Source: an uncultured Bacteroidia bacterium
GTDB taxonomy: Bacteria > Bacteroidota > Bacteroidia > Bacteroidales > UBA932
DNA length: 64,000 bases
Assembly: GCA_902794005.1 (NCBI GenBank)
Contig: CADBFO010000018.1
Coordinates: 1-64,000, forward strand
Direction of reading: 5' to 3'
Shown here: positions 17,976 through 26,335 of the stretch, in pieces
Position numbering within the stretch: position 1 is the first letter of the stretch
Layout of the letters: each line of letters starts with the position of its first letter
Program-made: the position numbers and the translations under genes
Notes under the pieces: model-generated
What the model was told of the DNA's origin: nothing
Seen by the model: only the letters and a program-made list of their open reading frames with translations
Database searches by the model: none

Positions 17976-19745
17976 ATGGCCATGAAACTGAACAGGGAAA
18001 TACTCCGGCTGGCCGGGCCCAGTATCCTCGCCAATATCACCGTTCCGCTGGTCGGGATGGCGGATATCGCCGTGGTTGGGCACCTTGGCACAACCGGCGG
18101 TGTTTCCGGGGCGGCGCTCATCGGCGGCATCTCCGTGGGGACGATGCTCTTCGACCTCCTGTACTGGAACTTCGGTTTCCTCCGCGCCGGCACCGGAGGC
18201 CTTACCGCCCAGGCCTACGGACGGCTCAATGCCGGCAGCCCGGGCACCGCGTCTGGGGCGAGATCGGCCCAAAATGCTCCGGAGATTGTTTCCATACTGG
18301 GGCGGGCGCTGCGGATTGCGGCACTCTCCGGCCTGGCTCTCGTTGCGCTGCAATGGGTGGTCGTGCAACTGGCATTCCTGGTCGTGCAGTGTTCCCCCGA
18401 AGTCCGCACGCTGGCCACCCAATACTTCTACATCCGCATCTGGGCCGCGCCGGCCACCCTTTCACTTTTTGCCTTCAAAGGGTGGTTCATCGGCTTGCAG
18501 GATAGTCTCAGCCCCATGCTGGTGGACCTGTGGGTGAACGGCGTAAACATCTTGCTCTCCGTACTCCTCGCCTTCGGACTTGCACTCCCGGCCGGCGGTA
18601 CCCTTGCAGCACTCGGCTCCGGCATCGTAGCCCCGGCCGGCAGCACCCTTGCAGCTCTCGGCTCCGGCATCGTAGCCCCGGCCGGCAGCACCCTTGCGGC
18701 ACTCGGCTCCGGCATCGTAGCCCCGGCCGGCGGGGTGCTCGTTCCGGGGCTGGGCTTTGCTGGAGTGGCGTGGGGCACCGTCATCGCCCAATGGACCGGC
18801 CTCCTCCTCGCACTACTGGTGGCACGTAAACACCTATCCCTGAGCCACTTGCTTATAATCCTCTGCGCTTTTTGCGCAGAGGATTATACGGAAAACATTG
18901 ACAATCAGAAAGTTACCGGCCACCCTTCTTCAGGGGCAACCGCAAAAGTTCCGATTCCTGGAGCACCGGAGGCTCCCGAAACTCCCAATACTCCCGAAAC
19001 TCCCAAGGTTCCTGAGGCACCGGAGGCTCCTGCGTCCGCCACATCGAGTCCGGCTGCAATTTCATCCGTCCATCGGCCCAGTTTCTTCACCCTGAACCGG
19101 GACCTTTTCCTGCGGTCGGTGGGGATGATTGCAGTGTATATCGGCTTTACGGTCCTGAGTGCGCGGCTTGGCGACCTGATGCTCGCCATCAGCACCATCC
19201 TCATGAAGTTTCTCATGGTTTTCAGCTACTTCACCGACGGTTTCGCCTATGCCGGCGAGGCGTTGACGGGCCGATTCATCGGCGAACGCTCTACCGACGG
19301 CGTCCGTTCCACCGTGCGGGGAACCTTTGCCTGGGGCTTTGGCCTGGCGGCAGCCTTCATGCTGGTTTACGGTCTGGGCGGCATGCCCCTTTTCCGCCTT
19401 ATGACCTCTGACAACTCGGTGGTGGAAGCGGGCCGACAATTCATCCCATGGCTCCTGCTGATGCCGCTTATCGGCTACCCCGCCTTTATCTGGGACGGCA
19501 TTTTTATCGGCGCAACTGCATCCAAAGACCTCAGAAACAGCACCTTACTATGCGCCGTAGGCTTTTTTGCAATGTGGTTTGCCGGCCGATGGCTGGCCGA
19601 TGCCTTCAACGCCGGAAGCGTGGGAAGCCCCTCCCCGGAAACGGCCCTCCACATCCTCATGGCCGCCTACTTTACCCACCTGGCCATCCGCACCCTGTAC
19701 CTCACCCTGCGATACAAGTCCGCCGTGCTCCGGCCCTTGATTTAG
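17976..19745 (+). CDS. MATE family efflux transporter enlarged by repeats
   Basis: A 589-residue DinF/NorM-like multidrug and toxin extrusion transporter; the family usually has 440-460 residues. The expected start (LNREILRLAGPSILANITVP), GxxDIAVVGHLG region and the C-terminal half from LNRDLFLRSVGMIAVYIGF are normal. The extra length lies in the middle: three copies of a 15-residue unit (STLAALGSGIVAPAG, residues 208-252), a 107-base palindromic element translated in frame (about residues 282-316), and a Pro/Glu/Ala tract (APEAPETPNTPETPKVPEAP). All lie between the two six-helix halves or in the loop before it. The start at 17976 or 17982 is preferred over an ATG in the upstream repeat. Whether the protein works is uncertain, although the frame is fully open. 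Confidence 0.85.
   Translation: MAMKLNREILRLAGPSILANITVPLVGMADIAVVGHLGTTGGVSGAALIGGISVGTMLFDLLYWNFGFLRAGTGGLTAQAYGRLNAGSPGTASGARSAQNAPEIVSILGRALRIAALSGLALVALQWVVVQLAFLVVQCSPEVRTLATQYFYIRIWAAPATLSLFAFKGWFIGLQDSLSPMLVDLWVNGVNILLSVLLAFGLALPAGGTLAALGSGIVAPAGSTLAALGSGIVAPAGSTLAALGSGIVAPAGGVLVPGLGFAGVAWGTVIAQWTGLLLALLVARKHLSLSHLLIILCAFCAEDYTENIDNQKVTGHPSSGATAKVPIPGAPEAPETPNTPETPKVPEAPEAPASATSSPAAISSVHRPSFFTLNRDLFLRSVGMIAVYIGFTVLSARLGDLMLAISTILMKFLMVFSYFTDGFAYAGEALTGRFIGERSTDGVRSTVRGTFAWGFGLAAAFMLVYGLGGMPLFRLMTSDNSVVEAGRQFIPWLLLMPLIGYPAFIWDGIFIGATASKDLRNSTLLCAVGFFAMWFAGRWLADAFNAGSVGSPSPETALHILMAAYFTHLAIRTLYLTLRYKSAVLRPLI
18597..18731 (+). repeat. Three 45-base tandem repeats inside the MATE gene
   Basis: Three nearly identical 45-base units (18597-18641, 18642-18686, 18687-18731), each coding 15 small or hydrophobic residues. 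The period is a multiple of three, so copy-number change keeps the frame. Confidence 0.85.
18818..18924. mobile_element. 107-base palindromic element, copy A (inside MATE)
   Basis: Ends GGTGGC (18818) and GCCACC (18924); core hairpin 18854-18888 with TATAATCCTCTGCGC arms around TTTTT; exactly 36 bases on each side of the core. Its right end reads GTTACCGGCCACC. Lies within an open reading frame and is translated as part of the transporter. Confidence 0.75.
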
Positions 19746-19895
19746 CGATGCCGCCACCGCGCACCAAGGACATTCCGGCTTCCAGTCAACCCCTGACTGT
19801 CATAAGGATCTCAGTCTTAACGACAATAAGTAAACTTATACCAGTAATAATCTATAAACCCAAGTCAACCTGAATCAGGACGGGAAAACGGGGGG

Positions 19896-20002
19896 GGTGG
19901 CTGGTAACATGCTGATTCTCTGTTGTTTCTATATAATCCTCTGCACTTTTTGCGCAGAGGATTATACGTAACGCGCTGGAAATCATTTTATTAGCAGCCA
20001 CT
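19896..20002. mobile_element. 107-base palindromic element, copy B
   Basis: Starts GGTGGCTGGTAAC, core hairpin 19932-19966 with one mismatch (CTGCAC against GCGCAG), and ends in TTAGCAGCCAC. It lies between the convergent 3' ends of the MATE and antiporter genes. A run of seven G (19891-19897) touches its left end. From the MATE stop to here (about 150 bases) no other feature is visible. Confidence 0.75.
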
Positions 20003-20124
20003 ATGATGGTTAACCGTTTCCGGCACTTGTCTGATGAGGGCACAACTCTCTGCCACGCACGCTTGGAGCCGATTGTTACTATTTTCGCACAGCACAATCA
20101 AGAGCATGATAAGTATTTGCATCT

Positions 20125-20860
20125 GTGCTTCAAGAGTTGAAGCACGGTTTGGCGTGTGGAGAGGCGAAAGTGTGCTTGAGGCGGGGTTCCAGCAGGGGGG
20201 TGAAGCACGATAAGGGCAACCCAGGACGCAAAGTGTGCTTCAAGAGTTGAAGCACACGAGGGGTGCCAGAGCAAGAGTATGCAAAGGGACGAAGGGTGCG
20301 AGGGATGCAAGAGCCACGAGGAGATCAGAGTTGCGAGAGTGCCAGAGTTGAAGCACGGTTTGGTGTGTGGAGAGGCGAAAGTGTGCCTGAGGCGGGGTTC
20401 CAGCAGGGGGGTGAAGCACGATAAGGGCAACTCAGGACGCAAAGTGTGCTTCAAGAGTTGAAGCACACGAGGGATGCCAGAGCAAGAGTATGCAAGGGAA
20501 CGAGTGATGCGAGGGATGCCAGAGCAAGAGTATGCAAAGGGACGAGGGGTGCAAGGGATGCAAGAGCCACGAGGAGATCAGAGTTGCGAGGGTGCCAGAG
20601 TTGAAGCACGGTTTGGTGTGTGGAGAGGCGAAAGTGTGCTTGAGGCGGGGTTCCGGCAGGGGGGTGAAGCACGATAAGGGCAACCCAGGACGCAAAGTGT
20701 GCTTCAAGAGTTGAAGCACACGAGGGATGCCAGAGCAAGAGTATGCAAAGGGACGAGGGGTGCAAGGGATGCAAGAGCCACGAGGAGATCAGAGTTGCGA
20801 GGGTGCCAGAGATACAAGGAGTGCCAGAGCTACAGCACGGTTTGGCGCATGTGCATGCCC
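20125..20860. repeat. Array of 131-base repeats with shared spacers
   Basis: Three full 131-base units lie at 20125-20255, 20336-20466 and 20589-20719, each ending in the hairpin GTGCTTCAA-GAG-TTGAAGCAC; a truncated fourth begins near 20810 and runs into the end of the antiporter gene. Between units are 80, 122 and about 90 bases that are themselves copies of one spacer (words GCCAGAGCAAGAGTATGC and GATGCAAGAGCCACGAGGAG), with part of it doubled in the second spacer. The island explains the whole 19.75-20.87 kb gap together with element B; no gene was seen. A fourth full unit stands alone at 7981-8111. Confidence 0.85.
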
Positions 20861-20869
20861 TGAGTCGGC

Positions 20870-22222
20870 TTAGTGCTTGAGGTATTTCCAGCCGAGGACG
20901 GGGAGGACGAAGGCGAGGAGGCAGGCGACAATCCAGAAGATGGAGACGGGGCCGAAGTCGTAGATGCCTTCGGAAGCGAAACCGTCGATGAGGAAGCCGC
21001 TGGTCATGGACTGCAGGCCGGCGGCGGCGTAGCTGGAGATGCCCACGATACCCAGGGCGGCGCCGGTGGCCCTGCGCGGCACAAAGTCCAGCGCCATGAG
21101 GCCGGCCACGATGCAGAATACCACCGAGAAGGCAAAGCTGAACACGGCCACAAAGGCCATATTCATCGCAAAATCTCCGCCCCAGAACAGGAAACCGGCC
21201 AGGGAGAGGACGGCCAGCACACCGGAAAGGACCACGGGCCGCACGCGGTTGCCCCGGAACGCCACGTCGGAAAGCCAGCCCGCGCAGAGGTTGCCGGCCA
21301 CTCCGAAGATTTCGGCCAGGCCGATAATCTGCGTGGCCCGCTCCAGCGAAAAACTCTTCTGCTTCTGAAGGAAAAGCACTCCCCAGTCGCTTACGGCGTG
21401 CTGGGTAATGTACAAAAAAGCGGTGGAGACGGCAATGACCCAGATGCCGGGATGACGGAAAACCCACCGTTGCAACTCCCTGGTCGGTTTCTGGTCCATC
21501 GGCCTCACCTGTTCGCCGGAGAGTTCCTGCACGGAGGGAAGGCCCTCGCTTTCGGGGGTATCGGCAATGAAAATGAGCGAAACGGCAAGGCCGATGAAGC
21601 CCGCCACCGCCGCCGCCAGGAAGCCCCACTGCCAGCCGACGGCCGCCACGATGAAGCCCGTCATAATCATGGAGACGGCTTTCCCGAGCTGCGGCGTGGA
21701 ACTGAATATGCTGTACATGGTGCCCCGGCGCGAAAGCGGATACCAGCGCGACAGGCTGATGGTGCCGGGGGGCGAACCCATGCTCTGCATCCAGCCGTTC
21801 AGCCCCCAAAGGACGGCGAACGTGAGGAGGACCAGCAGGGAGCCCAGCCCCATCGGCCCGTGCAACAGGCCCAGCACCCCCAGAACCAGGTTCACCAAAG
21901 CCGATATGCCGATTCCCACCGCCATGAAACGGCGGATGTTGCAGTAATCGGCAATGAATCCGTTGATGAATTTTCCGACGGCATAGACAAAATAGAAGGC
22001 CGATCCGATGATGCCCAGCTGCCCCGCCGTGAGCACGCCACCGTCGATGAGCGGCTGCTTCACGACGCCCAGCGTCATCCGGCACACATAATATAACGTA
22101 TAAGCCACCGTCACGCCCCAGAACGTCCTGGAACGCAGACGCTTATAGGCAGCCTCCACTTCCCCCGCCGGCACTTTCTGCACCCGCGGCTTGCTGATTC
22201 GGAAGAAGGAGTAAAACGACAT
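20870..22222 (-). CDS. MFS transporter of the organophosphate:phosphate antiporter family
   Basis: A 450-residue protein with 12 hydrophobic segments. The start MSFYSFFRISKP was chosen because a -7 element lies just upstream and the 67 codons before it are non-conserved. Family signatures of UhpC/GlpT-like antiporters are seen: YYVCRMTLGVVKQPLI in helix 1, GLNGWMQSMGSPPGTISLSR in the helix 3-4 region, and a conserved Arg pair. Members exchange glycerol-3-phosphate, hexose phosphates or related compounds for phosphate; the substrate here cannot be read off. Divergent from the HAD phosphatase gene, which may act on related substrates. Its 3' end abuts the repeat island. Confidence 0.85.
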   Translation of the reverse strand: MSFYSFFRISKPRVQKVPAGEVEAAYKRLRSRTFWGVTVAYTLYYVCRMTLGVVKQPLIDGGVLTAGQLGIIGSAFYFVYAVGKFINGFIADYCNIRRFMAVGIGISALVNLVLGVLGLLHGPMGLGSLLVLLTFAVLWGLNGWMQSMGSPPGTISLSRWYPLSRRGTMYSIFSSTPQLGKAVSMIMTGFIVAAVGWQWGFLAAAVAGFIGLAVSLIFIADTPESEGLPSVQELSGEQVRPMDQKPTRELQRWVFRHPGIWVIAVSTAFLYITQHAVSDWGVLFLQKQKSFSLERATQIIGLAEIFGVAGNLCAGWLSDVAFRGNRVRPVVLSGVLAVLSLAGFLFWGGDFAMNMAFVAVFSFAFSVVFCIVAGLMALDFVPRRATGAALGIVGISSYAAAGLQSMTSGFLIDGFASEGIYDFGPVSIFWIVACLLAFVLPVLGWKYLKH

Positions 22223-22226
22223 GCTG

Positions 22227-22234
22227 CAAAGATA
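22227..22234 (-). promoter_or_regulatory. -7 element almost touching the antiporter start codon
   Basis: Minus-strand TATCTTTG, with only four bases (CAGC) between it and the ATG at 22222. Normal spacing would place transcription start inside the start codon, so either the start point is closer than usual or another start codon is used. Confidence 0.45.
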
Positions 22235-22282
22235 GGCAATTTTTGCCTTACGGCAAGTATTGTGTATTTTGCGTTTCCTGCT

Positions 22283-22290
22283 TACCTTTG
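22283..22290 (+). promoter_or_regulatory. -7 element for the HAD gene, predicted leaderless
   Basis: TACCTTTG with a TTG at 22260-22262 (20-base spacer). Seven bases separate it from the ATG at 22298, predicting a leader of about one base. Confidence 0.5.
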
Positions 22291-22297
22291 CAGGCAA

Positions 22298-22912
22298 ATG
22301 GTAAAAGCGATTGTATTTGACATTGGCGGTGTTCTGGTAGATTTGGACCTGAACCGCTGCATCCGGGCTTTCCGGGAGATTCTGGGCTTTGAGCGCATCA
22401 CGGAACTGCTGGATGCCAGCCACCAGAAAGGCATCTATGGAGAGATGGAGGCCGGACGCCTTCGCGCTGAGCGTTTCCGCGAACTCATCCTGCAGGAGTC
22501 CCGTCCGGGATGCACCGGGGCCGATGTGGACCGCGCCATGGCCGCCCTCCTCACCGGCGTCCCGGACACTTCGGCGCAGGCCGTCAAGAACTTATCGGCC
22601 CGTTATCCGCTTTATCTCCTTTCCAACAACAATCCCATTTCCATGGCCCGCACGTATGAGCTTTTCCGCGAGGCGGGCATCGAGCCGGAGTCGGCCTTCA
22701 AAGGCCAGTTCATTTCCTGGGAGATGAAACTCATGAAGCCCACGCAGGAATGCTACCGGGAAGTACAGCGCCGGATTGGCCTCCCTCCCGGGGAAATCCT
22801 CTTCGTGGATGACAGCCGGACCAATGTGGATGCCGCCCTCCAGGCCGGCTGGCAGGCCCGCCACTATGTGCCCGGAACATCCCTGCAAGCCCTCCTGGCC
22901 GATTTGGAATAA
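22298..22912 (+). CDS. HAD family hydrolase (phosphatase)
   Basis: A 204-residue haloacid dehalogenase-superfamily protein. The nucleophile motif is VFDIGGVLVDLD at the N-terminus (DxGxVLxD, with D7 as nucleophile and a Gly in place of the second Asp, as in the epoxide hydrolase/YihX subgroup); motif II is LYLLSNNNP near residue 108; motif III Lys is in EMKLMKPTQECY; motif IV is LFVDDSRTNVDAA. It resembles alpha-D-glucose-1-phosphate phosphatase YihX. The ATG at 22298 fits the promoter better than one 36 bases upstream. Terminates in a strong hairpin. Confidence 0.88.
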   Translation: MVKAIVFDIGGVLVDLDLNRCIRAFREILGFERITELLDASHQKGIYGEMEAGRLRAERFRELILQESRPGCTGADVDRAMAALLTGVPDTSAQAVKNLSARYPLYLLSNNNPISMARTYELFREAGIEPESAFKGQFISWEMKLMKPTQECYREVQRRIGLPPGEILFVDDSRTNVDAALQAGWQARHYVPGTSLQALLADLE

Positions 22913-22920
22913 ATAGAAAA

Positions 22921-22954
22921 GCCCGCAGGCGAATTGTCACAATTGGCCGCGGGC
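22921..22954. terminator. Hairpin between the HAD and YitT genes
   Basis: GCCCGC-based stem of about 15 pairs with loop CAC (22921-22954), starting 9 bases after the HAD stop. A second hairpin, CACGGTA / TACCGTG near 22985-23006, lies next to the YitT end. Together they serve two convergent genes. Confidence 0.55.
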
Positions 22955-23028
22955 GAGTATGGTAAGGTATCAATATTTATGTCTGACACGGTAATATCCA
23001 ATACCGTGCCAAAACATAAACGATGATT

Positions 23029-23958
23029 TTATTTTGCTTTCTTTTTGCGTTTCTTGGCATTCCAGTCCCCGTAAATCTCGCTCACGTTGCCGGCCGTGAT
23101 GAATCCGTGGATGTCGTTCTCCTTGAGATAACTCATCAGGCTGGCGAACTCGTCCTGGGTGAGGAGGGCCTGGATTTCCACATTGTGATGGCCGTTGTAG
23201 CCGCCCGTGACATCGTACAGGGAGCAGCCGCGCTGCAGCTCTTCGATGATGTACTTGCGGATGCGCTCGTACTGGGAGGAAATGATGCACACCCGCTTGC
23301 GTCGGTTCAGGCTGGCCGTGAAGTAATCCAGGGCCAGGCCGTTGATCCAGGTGCCGATGAGGCCGATGACCACCATCCGGAAGGGATTGATGGCAAAAGC
23401 CGTACAGCAGATGAGGGCGCCGGCCACCGTGACGGATGTGCCGATTTCGAAGTGCAGATACTTGTTCACAATCTTCGCGAGGATATCCAGGCCGCCGGTG
23501 GAAGCGTTGATGTTGAACAGGATGGTCTGCGAAGCGCTGAGAACGAGCACAAAGCACAGGAGGTCGAACCAAGGATCGGCCATGACCGATGTCTGGCCGG
23601 GCTCCAACAGCTGCTCATAGGGAAGAATCTTCTCCCAGAGCTCCAGCAGCGGACCCAGGATCAGGGCCGTATAGACCGTCTTGGCCCCGAACTCCGCACC
23701 GATGAGAACCCACGCCAGCAGCAGCAGGATGGCATTGATGATGGTGACCATCACGGATACCTTGATGGGAATGCCGGCCAGGGTGAACACCTCGGACAAC
23801 ACCATGGAAAGTCCCGTGATGGAGCCCACGATGAGATTGCTGGGCATGAGGAAATAATAGACCGAGGCCGCTGCGATGAACATGCCGAAGGTCATGATGA
23901 AAAGTTCCTTCCAGAATTTGAATGTGGCCAGTGGCTTCAGGAGATCGCTCACTTTCAT
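23029..23958 (-). CDS. YitT family membrane protein
   Basis: A 309-residue protein with five or six hydrophobic segments in the first 200 residues (DUF161/YitT repeats; NASTGGLDILAKIVNKY is the conserved segment) and a soluble C-terminal DUF2179 domain (about residues 215-295, with GYNGHHNVEIQALLTQDEF). Function is unknown; the family is widespread. The start MKVSDLLK at 23958 is preferred to more distant in-frame ATGs because those lie inside the upstream dipeptidase gene. It follows the dipeptidase by 56 bases, where a TACCTTTA is close to a -7 element. Confidence 0.85.
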   Translation of the reverse strand: MKVSDLLKPLATFKFWKELFIMTFGMFIAAASVYYFLMPSNLIVGSITGLSMVLSEVFTLAGIPIKVSVMVTIINAILLLLAWVLIGAEFGAKTVYTALILGPLLELWEKILPYEQLLEPGQTSVMADPWFDLLCFVLVLSASQTILFNINASTGGLDILAKIVNKYLHFEIGTSVTVAGALICCTAFAINPFRMVVIGLIGTWINGLALDYFTASLNRRKRVCIISSQYERIRKYIIEELQRGCSLYDVTGGYNGHHNVEIQALLTQDEFASLMSYLKENDIHGFITAGNVSEIYGDWNAKKRKKKAK

Positions 23959-24014
23959 TTTGCTTAGTTTTAGTGCATAAAGGTAACACTTTTCTAGCAA
24001 AATGCGATAAAAAA

Positions 24015-25376
24015 TTAATAATATTTGTAGAAAAGGGCGATAGACTCCATTCCGGCAAAGAACTGGCGAAGCAGGTAGCTCTCGTTGGGAGAGTGGATGG
24101 TGTCCCTCTCCAGGCCGAAGCCCATCAGGAGCGGATCGATTCCCAGAATCTTCTGCATGCACGCAAGGATGGCGATGGAACCGCCTCCGCGGGCGGGAAC
24201 CGGCTCGATGCCATAGACCTCCGCCATGGCGCGGGAGGCCGCCTGGTAAGCGGCGGAACTGATCGGGATGAGGAAGCCGTCGCCGCCTTCGCAAGGCTTG
24301 ATGTCCAGCTTTACATACGGCGGGGCAATGCGCTCCAGATGCTCCTTGAACAGTTGGGTAATCTTGGCCGATGTCTGCCAGGGAACCAGCCGCATGGACA
24401 GCTTGGCGTGCGCCGTGGAAGGAAGCACCGTCTTGGCGCCCGTGCCCGTATAACCGCCCCAGATGCCGCACACATCCAGGCAAGGCCGGATGGCCGTGCG
24501 TTCCAGGGTGGTATAGCCCTTCTCGCCCTTCACCTCGTTGATGTTCAGGAACTTCTTGTACTCCTCCATGTCGAAGGGCGCCTTGTTCAGGAGGGCCCGG
24601 TCATCGGCCGACAGTTCCACCACGTCGTCGTAGAAGCCGGGGATGGCGACGCGGCCGTCGGCATCGTGCAGGGAGGCGATGAGGGCGCAGAGTTCGTTGA
24701 TGGGATTGGCCACGGCGCCGCCGTAATGGCCGGAATGGAGGTCCTTGTTGGGACCGGTCACCGTCACTTCCAGATAGGCGAGGCCACGCATGCCGCAGTT
24801 GATGGACGGTACCTTCTCGGAAATCATGGTGGTATCGGAGACCAGGATGACGTCGGCCTTCAGGAGGTCTTTGTGCTCCTGAACCCAAGCCGGGAGGGAC
24901 GGGCTGCCGATTTCCTCCTCGCCCTCGAAGATGAACTTCACGTTGTGCTTCAGCCGACCGGTCTTGAGCAGGAACTCGAAAGCCTTCAGGTGCATGAAAA
25001 GCTGGCCCTTGTCGTCGTTGGCGCCACGGGCATAGATGGCATCCTCCCCGGACACGGGGTCCTTGCCCAGAACGGGCTCGAAGGGGTCTGTGCGCCACTT
25101 TTCCAGCGGCTCCGGGGGCTGGACGTCGTAGTGGCCATAGACCAGGACGGTCTTTTCCGCCCCCATGTCCTTGCTGCCAAAGACCACGGGATGGCCGGCG
25201 GTCTCATACACGTCGGCCCGGTCGGCACCGGCCTCTTTGAGGAGTTCGGTGAGGCGGGTGGCGCAGCGGTACATGTCGGCCTTGTGCTCCGGCTTGGCGC
25301 TGACGGAGGGAATGCGGAGAAGAGAGAAGAGTTCTTCGAAGAAACGTTCGCGGTTGGTCTGGATATAGTTTTTCAT
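24015..25376 (-). CDS. M20 family dipeptidase
   Basis: A 453-residue cytosolic metallopeptidase of the M20A dipeptidase type. The metal and catalytic motifs are in order: YGHYDVQPP (first zinc His and the Asp next to it), YARGANDDKGQ (bridging Asp) and FEGEEEIGSP (catalytic Glu and ligand Glu), then LHSGHYGGAVANP in the lid domain. It cleaves dipeptides; Bacteroidetes members are annotated as carnosinase-like. The gene starts one base from the atpG stop, so it may be read through from the ATP synthase genes. Confidence 0.92.
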   Translation of the reverse strand: MKNYIQTNRERFFEELFSLLRIPSVSAKPEHKADMYRCATRLTELLKEAGADRADVYETAGHPVVFGSKDMGAEKTVLVYGHYDVQPPEPLEKWRTDPFEPVLGKDPVSGEDAIYARGANDDKGQLFMHLKAFEFLLKTGRLKHNVKFIFEGEEEIGSPSLPAWVQEHKDLLKADVILVSDTTMISEKVPSINCGMRGLAYLEVTVTGPNKDLHSGHYGGAVANPINELCALIASLHDADGRVAIPGFYDDVVELSADDRALLNKAPFDMEEYKKFLNINEVKGEKGYTTLERTAIRPCLDVCGIWGGYTGTGAKTVLPSTAHAKLSMRLVPWQTSAKITQLFKEHLERIAPPYVKLDIKPCEGGDGFLIPISSAAYQAASRAMAEVYGIEPVPARGGGSIAILACMQKILGIDPLLMGFGLERDTIHSPNESYLLRQFFAGMESIALFYKYY

Positions 25377-25377
25377 G

Positions 25378-26268
25378 CTACTGTTGATTTTCTGCCTGGC
25401 CTCCGGCGAGGTCCAGAATTTCGGATGTTATCTTTTGCTGGCGGCCCTTGTTGTACTGGAGGGTGAGTTCGGCAAGCAGGTTTTCGGCGTTGTCGGTGGC
25501 CGTCTGCATGGCCACGGTGCGGGCGGCGTGCTCGGCGGCGGCGCTGTCCAGAAGGGCTGCGTAGAGTTTGAGTTTCACCGTCTTGGGAAGGAGCACTTTC
25601 AGAAGTTCCTGCCGGGATGGTTCGATGATGACGTCGGAAGATTCTTCGCTGTCGCTCAGAATGACAGCATCATCCTGAGGCGCGGCGCTTGTGTCATCCT
25701 GAGGCGCTTGTGCCGAAGGATCTGCGCCCATCAGCACCTCCACTACCGGCTGCTGCTTTGCGGTGGAAACGAAGTGGTTATAGACCATGAGCACCTGTGC
25801 AATCCTGCCTTCCTCCAGCTGTACGGCCAGTTTTTCGGCCAGGCTGGCCACCGGGGCAAAGGAAGGATGCTCCGACAGGGCGGTGTAGTCTTCCGGTGAA
25901 GGGAAACCGTCCTTGCGCATGGCATCGGCCATTTTCCGGCCGATGGAATACACCGCGTCGCCCTCCCTGCGCACGGAACGCACCTTGGCGATGACGTTGG
26001 CGTTGAAGCCGCCGCAGAGCGACGAGTTGGAAGCGATGGCGATGACGGCGCGGGGGGCGTCGAGCACCCGATCGGCCGTTTTCGTGCACGAGTCACCGCC
26101 GGCCGAAGCCAGGATGCGCTGCAGCTGCCGCTCGTACGGACGCATGTTCTCGATGGCGGTCTGCGCCTTCCGCAGTTTGGCCGAAGACACCAGCTTCATC
26201 GCCGAAGTAATCTTCAGCGTATTCTTCACAGACGCGATCCGTCCTTTTATTTCCTTTAATGTTGGCAT
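25378..26268 (-). CDS. atpG: ATP synthase F1 gamma subunit with an in-frame repeat insert
   Basis: A 296-residue central-stalk subunit. The coiled-coil N-terminus (LKEIKGRIASVKNTLKITSAM) and the C-terminal helix (AAEHAARTVAMQTATDNAENL) are well conserved. Between the beta-sheet segment KQQPVVEVLMG and the conserved EPSRQELLKVLLPK lies an extra stretch of about 32 residues (179-210) coded by two short-family repeats facing each other (about 25640-25733); it contains APQDD and SDSEESSD. The corresponding place in other gamma subunits is a short variable loop on the Rossmann-like domain, so the insert may be tolerated. Ends one base before the dipeptidase. Confidence 0.93.
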   Translation of the reverse strand: MPTLKEIKGRIASVKNTLKITSAMKLVSSAKLRKAQTAIENMRPYERQLQRILASAGGDSCTKTADRVLDAPRAVIAIASNSSLCGGFNANVIAKVRSVRREGDAVYSIGRKMADAMRKDGFPSPEDYTALSEHPSFAPVASLAEKLAVQLEEGRIAQVLMVYNHFVSTAKQQPVVEVLMGADPSAQAPQDDTSAAPQDDAVILSDSEESSDVIIEPSRQELLKVLLPKTVKLKLYAALLDSAAAEHAARTVAMQTATDNAENLLAELTLQYNKGRQQKITSEILDLAGGQAENQQ

Positions 26269-26282
26269 ACCGATTCTTCGCT

Positions 26283-26330
26283 AGATTCTTCGCTTCGCTC
26301 AGAATGACAGGCTTCGCTCAGAATGACAGG
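26283..26330 (-). repeat. Short-family repeats between atpA and atpG
   Basis: One full element AGATTCTTCGCTTCGCTC + AGAATGACAG and a second half copy GCTTCGCTCAGAATGACAG fill most of the 67-base gap between the atpA stop and the atpG start. Confidence 0.8.
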
Positions 26331-26335
26331 AGGGG

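Noticed and set aside
19852..20097. 81-codon minus-strand frame across element B
   Set aside because: About half is the translated palindrome; the rest has no recognisable similarity and no start signal.
20125..20860. Regular repeats resembling a CRISPR array
   Set aside because: Units are 131 bases and spacers are copies of each other; no cas genes. It is a dispersed repeat array.
20451..22085. 544-codon minus-strand frame through the repeats and the antiporter gene
   Set aside because: Arises from the wrong frame of the antiporter joined to repeat translation; Arg/His-rich with no family match.
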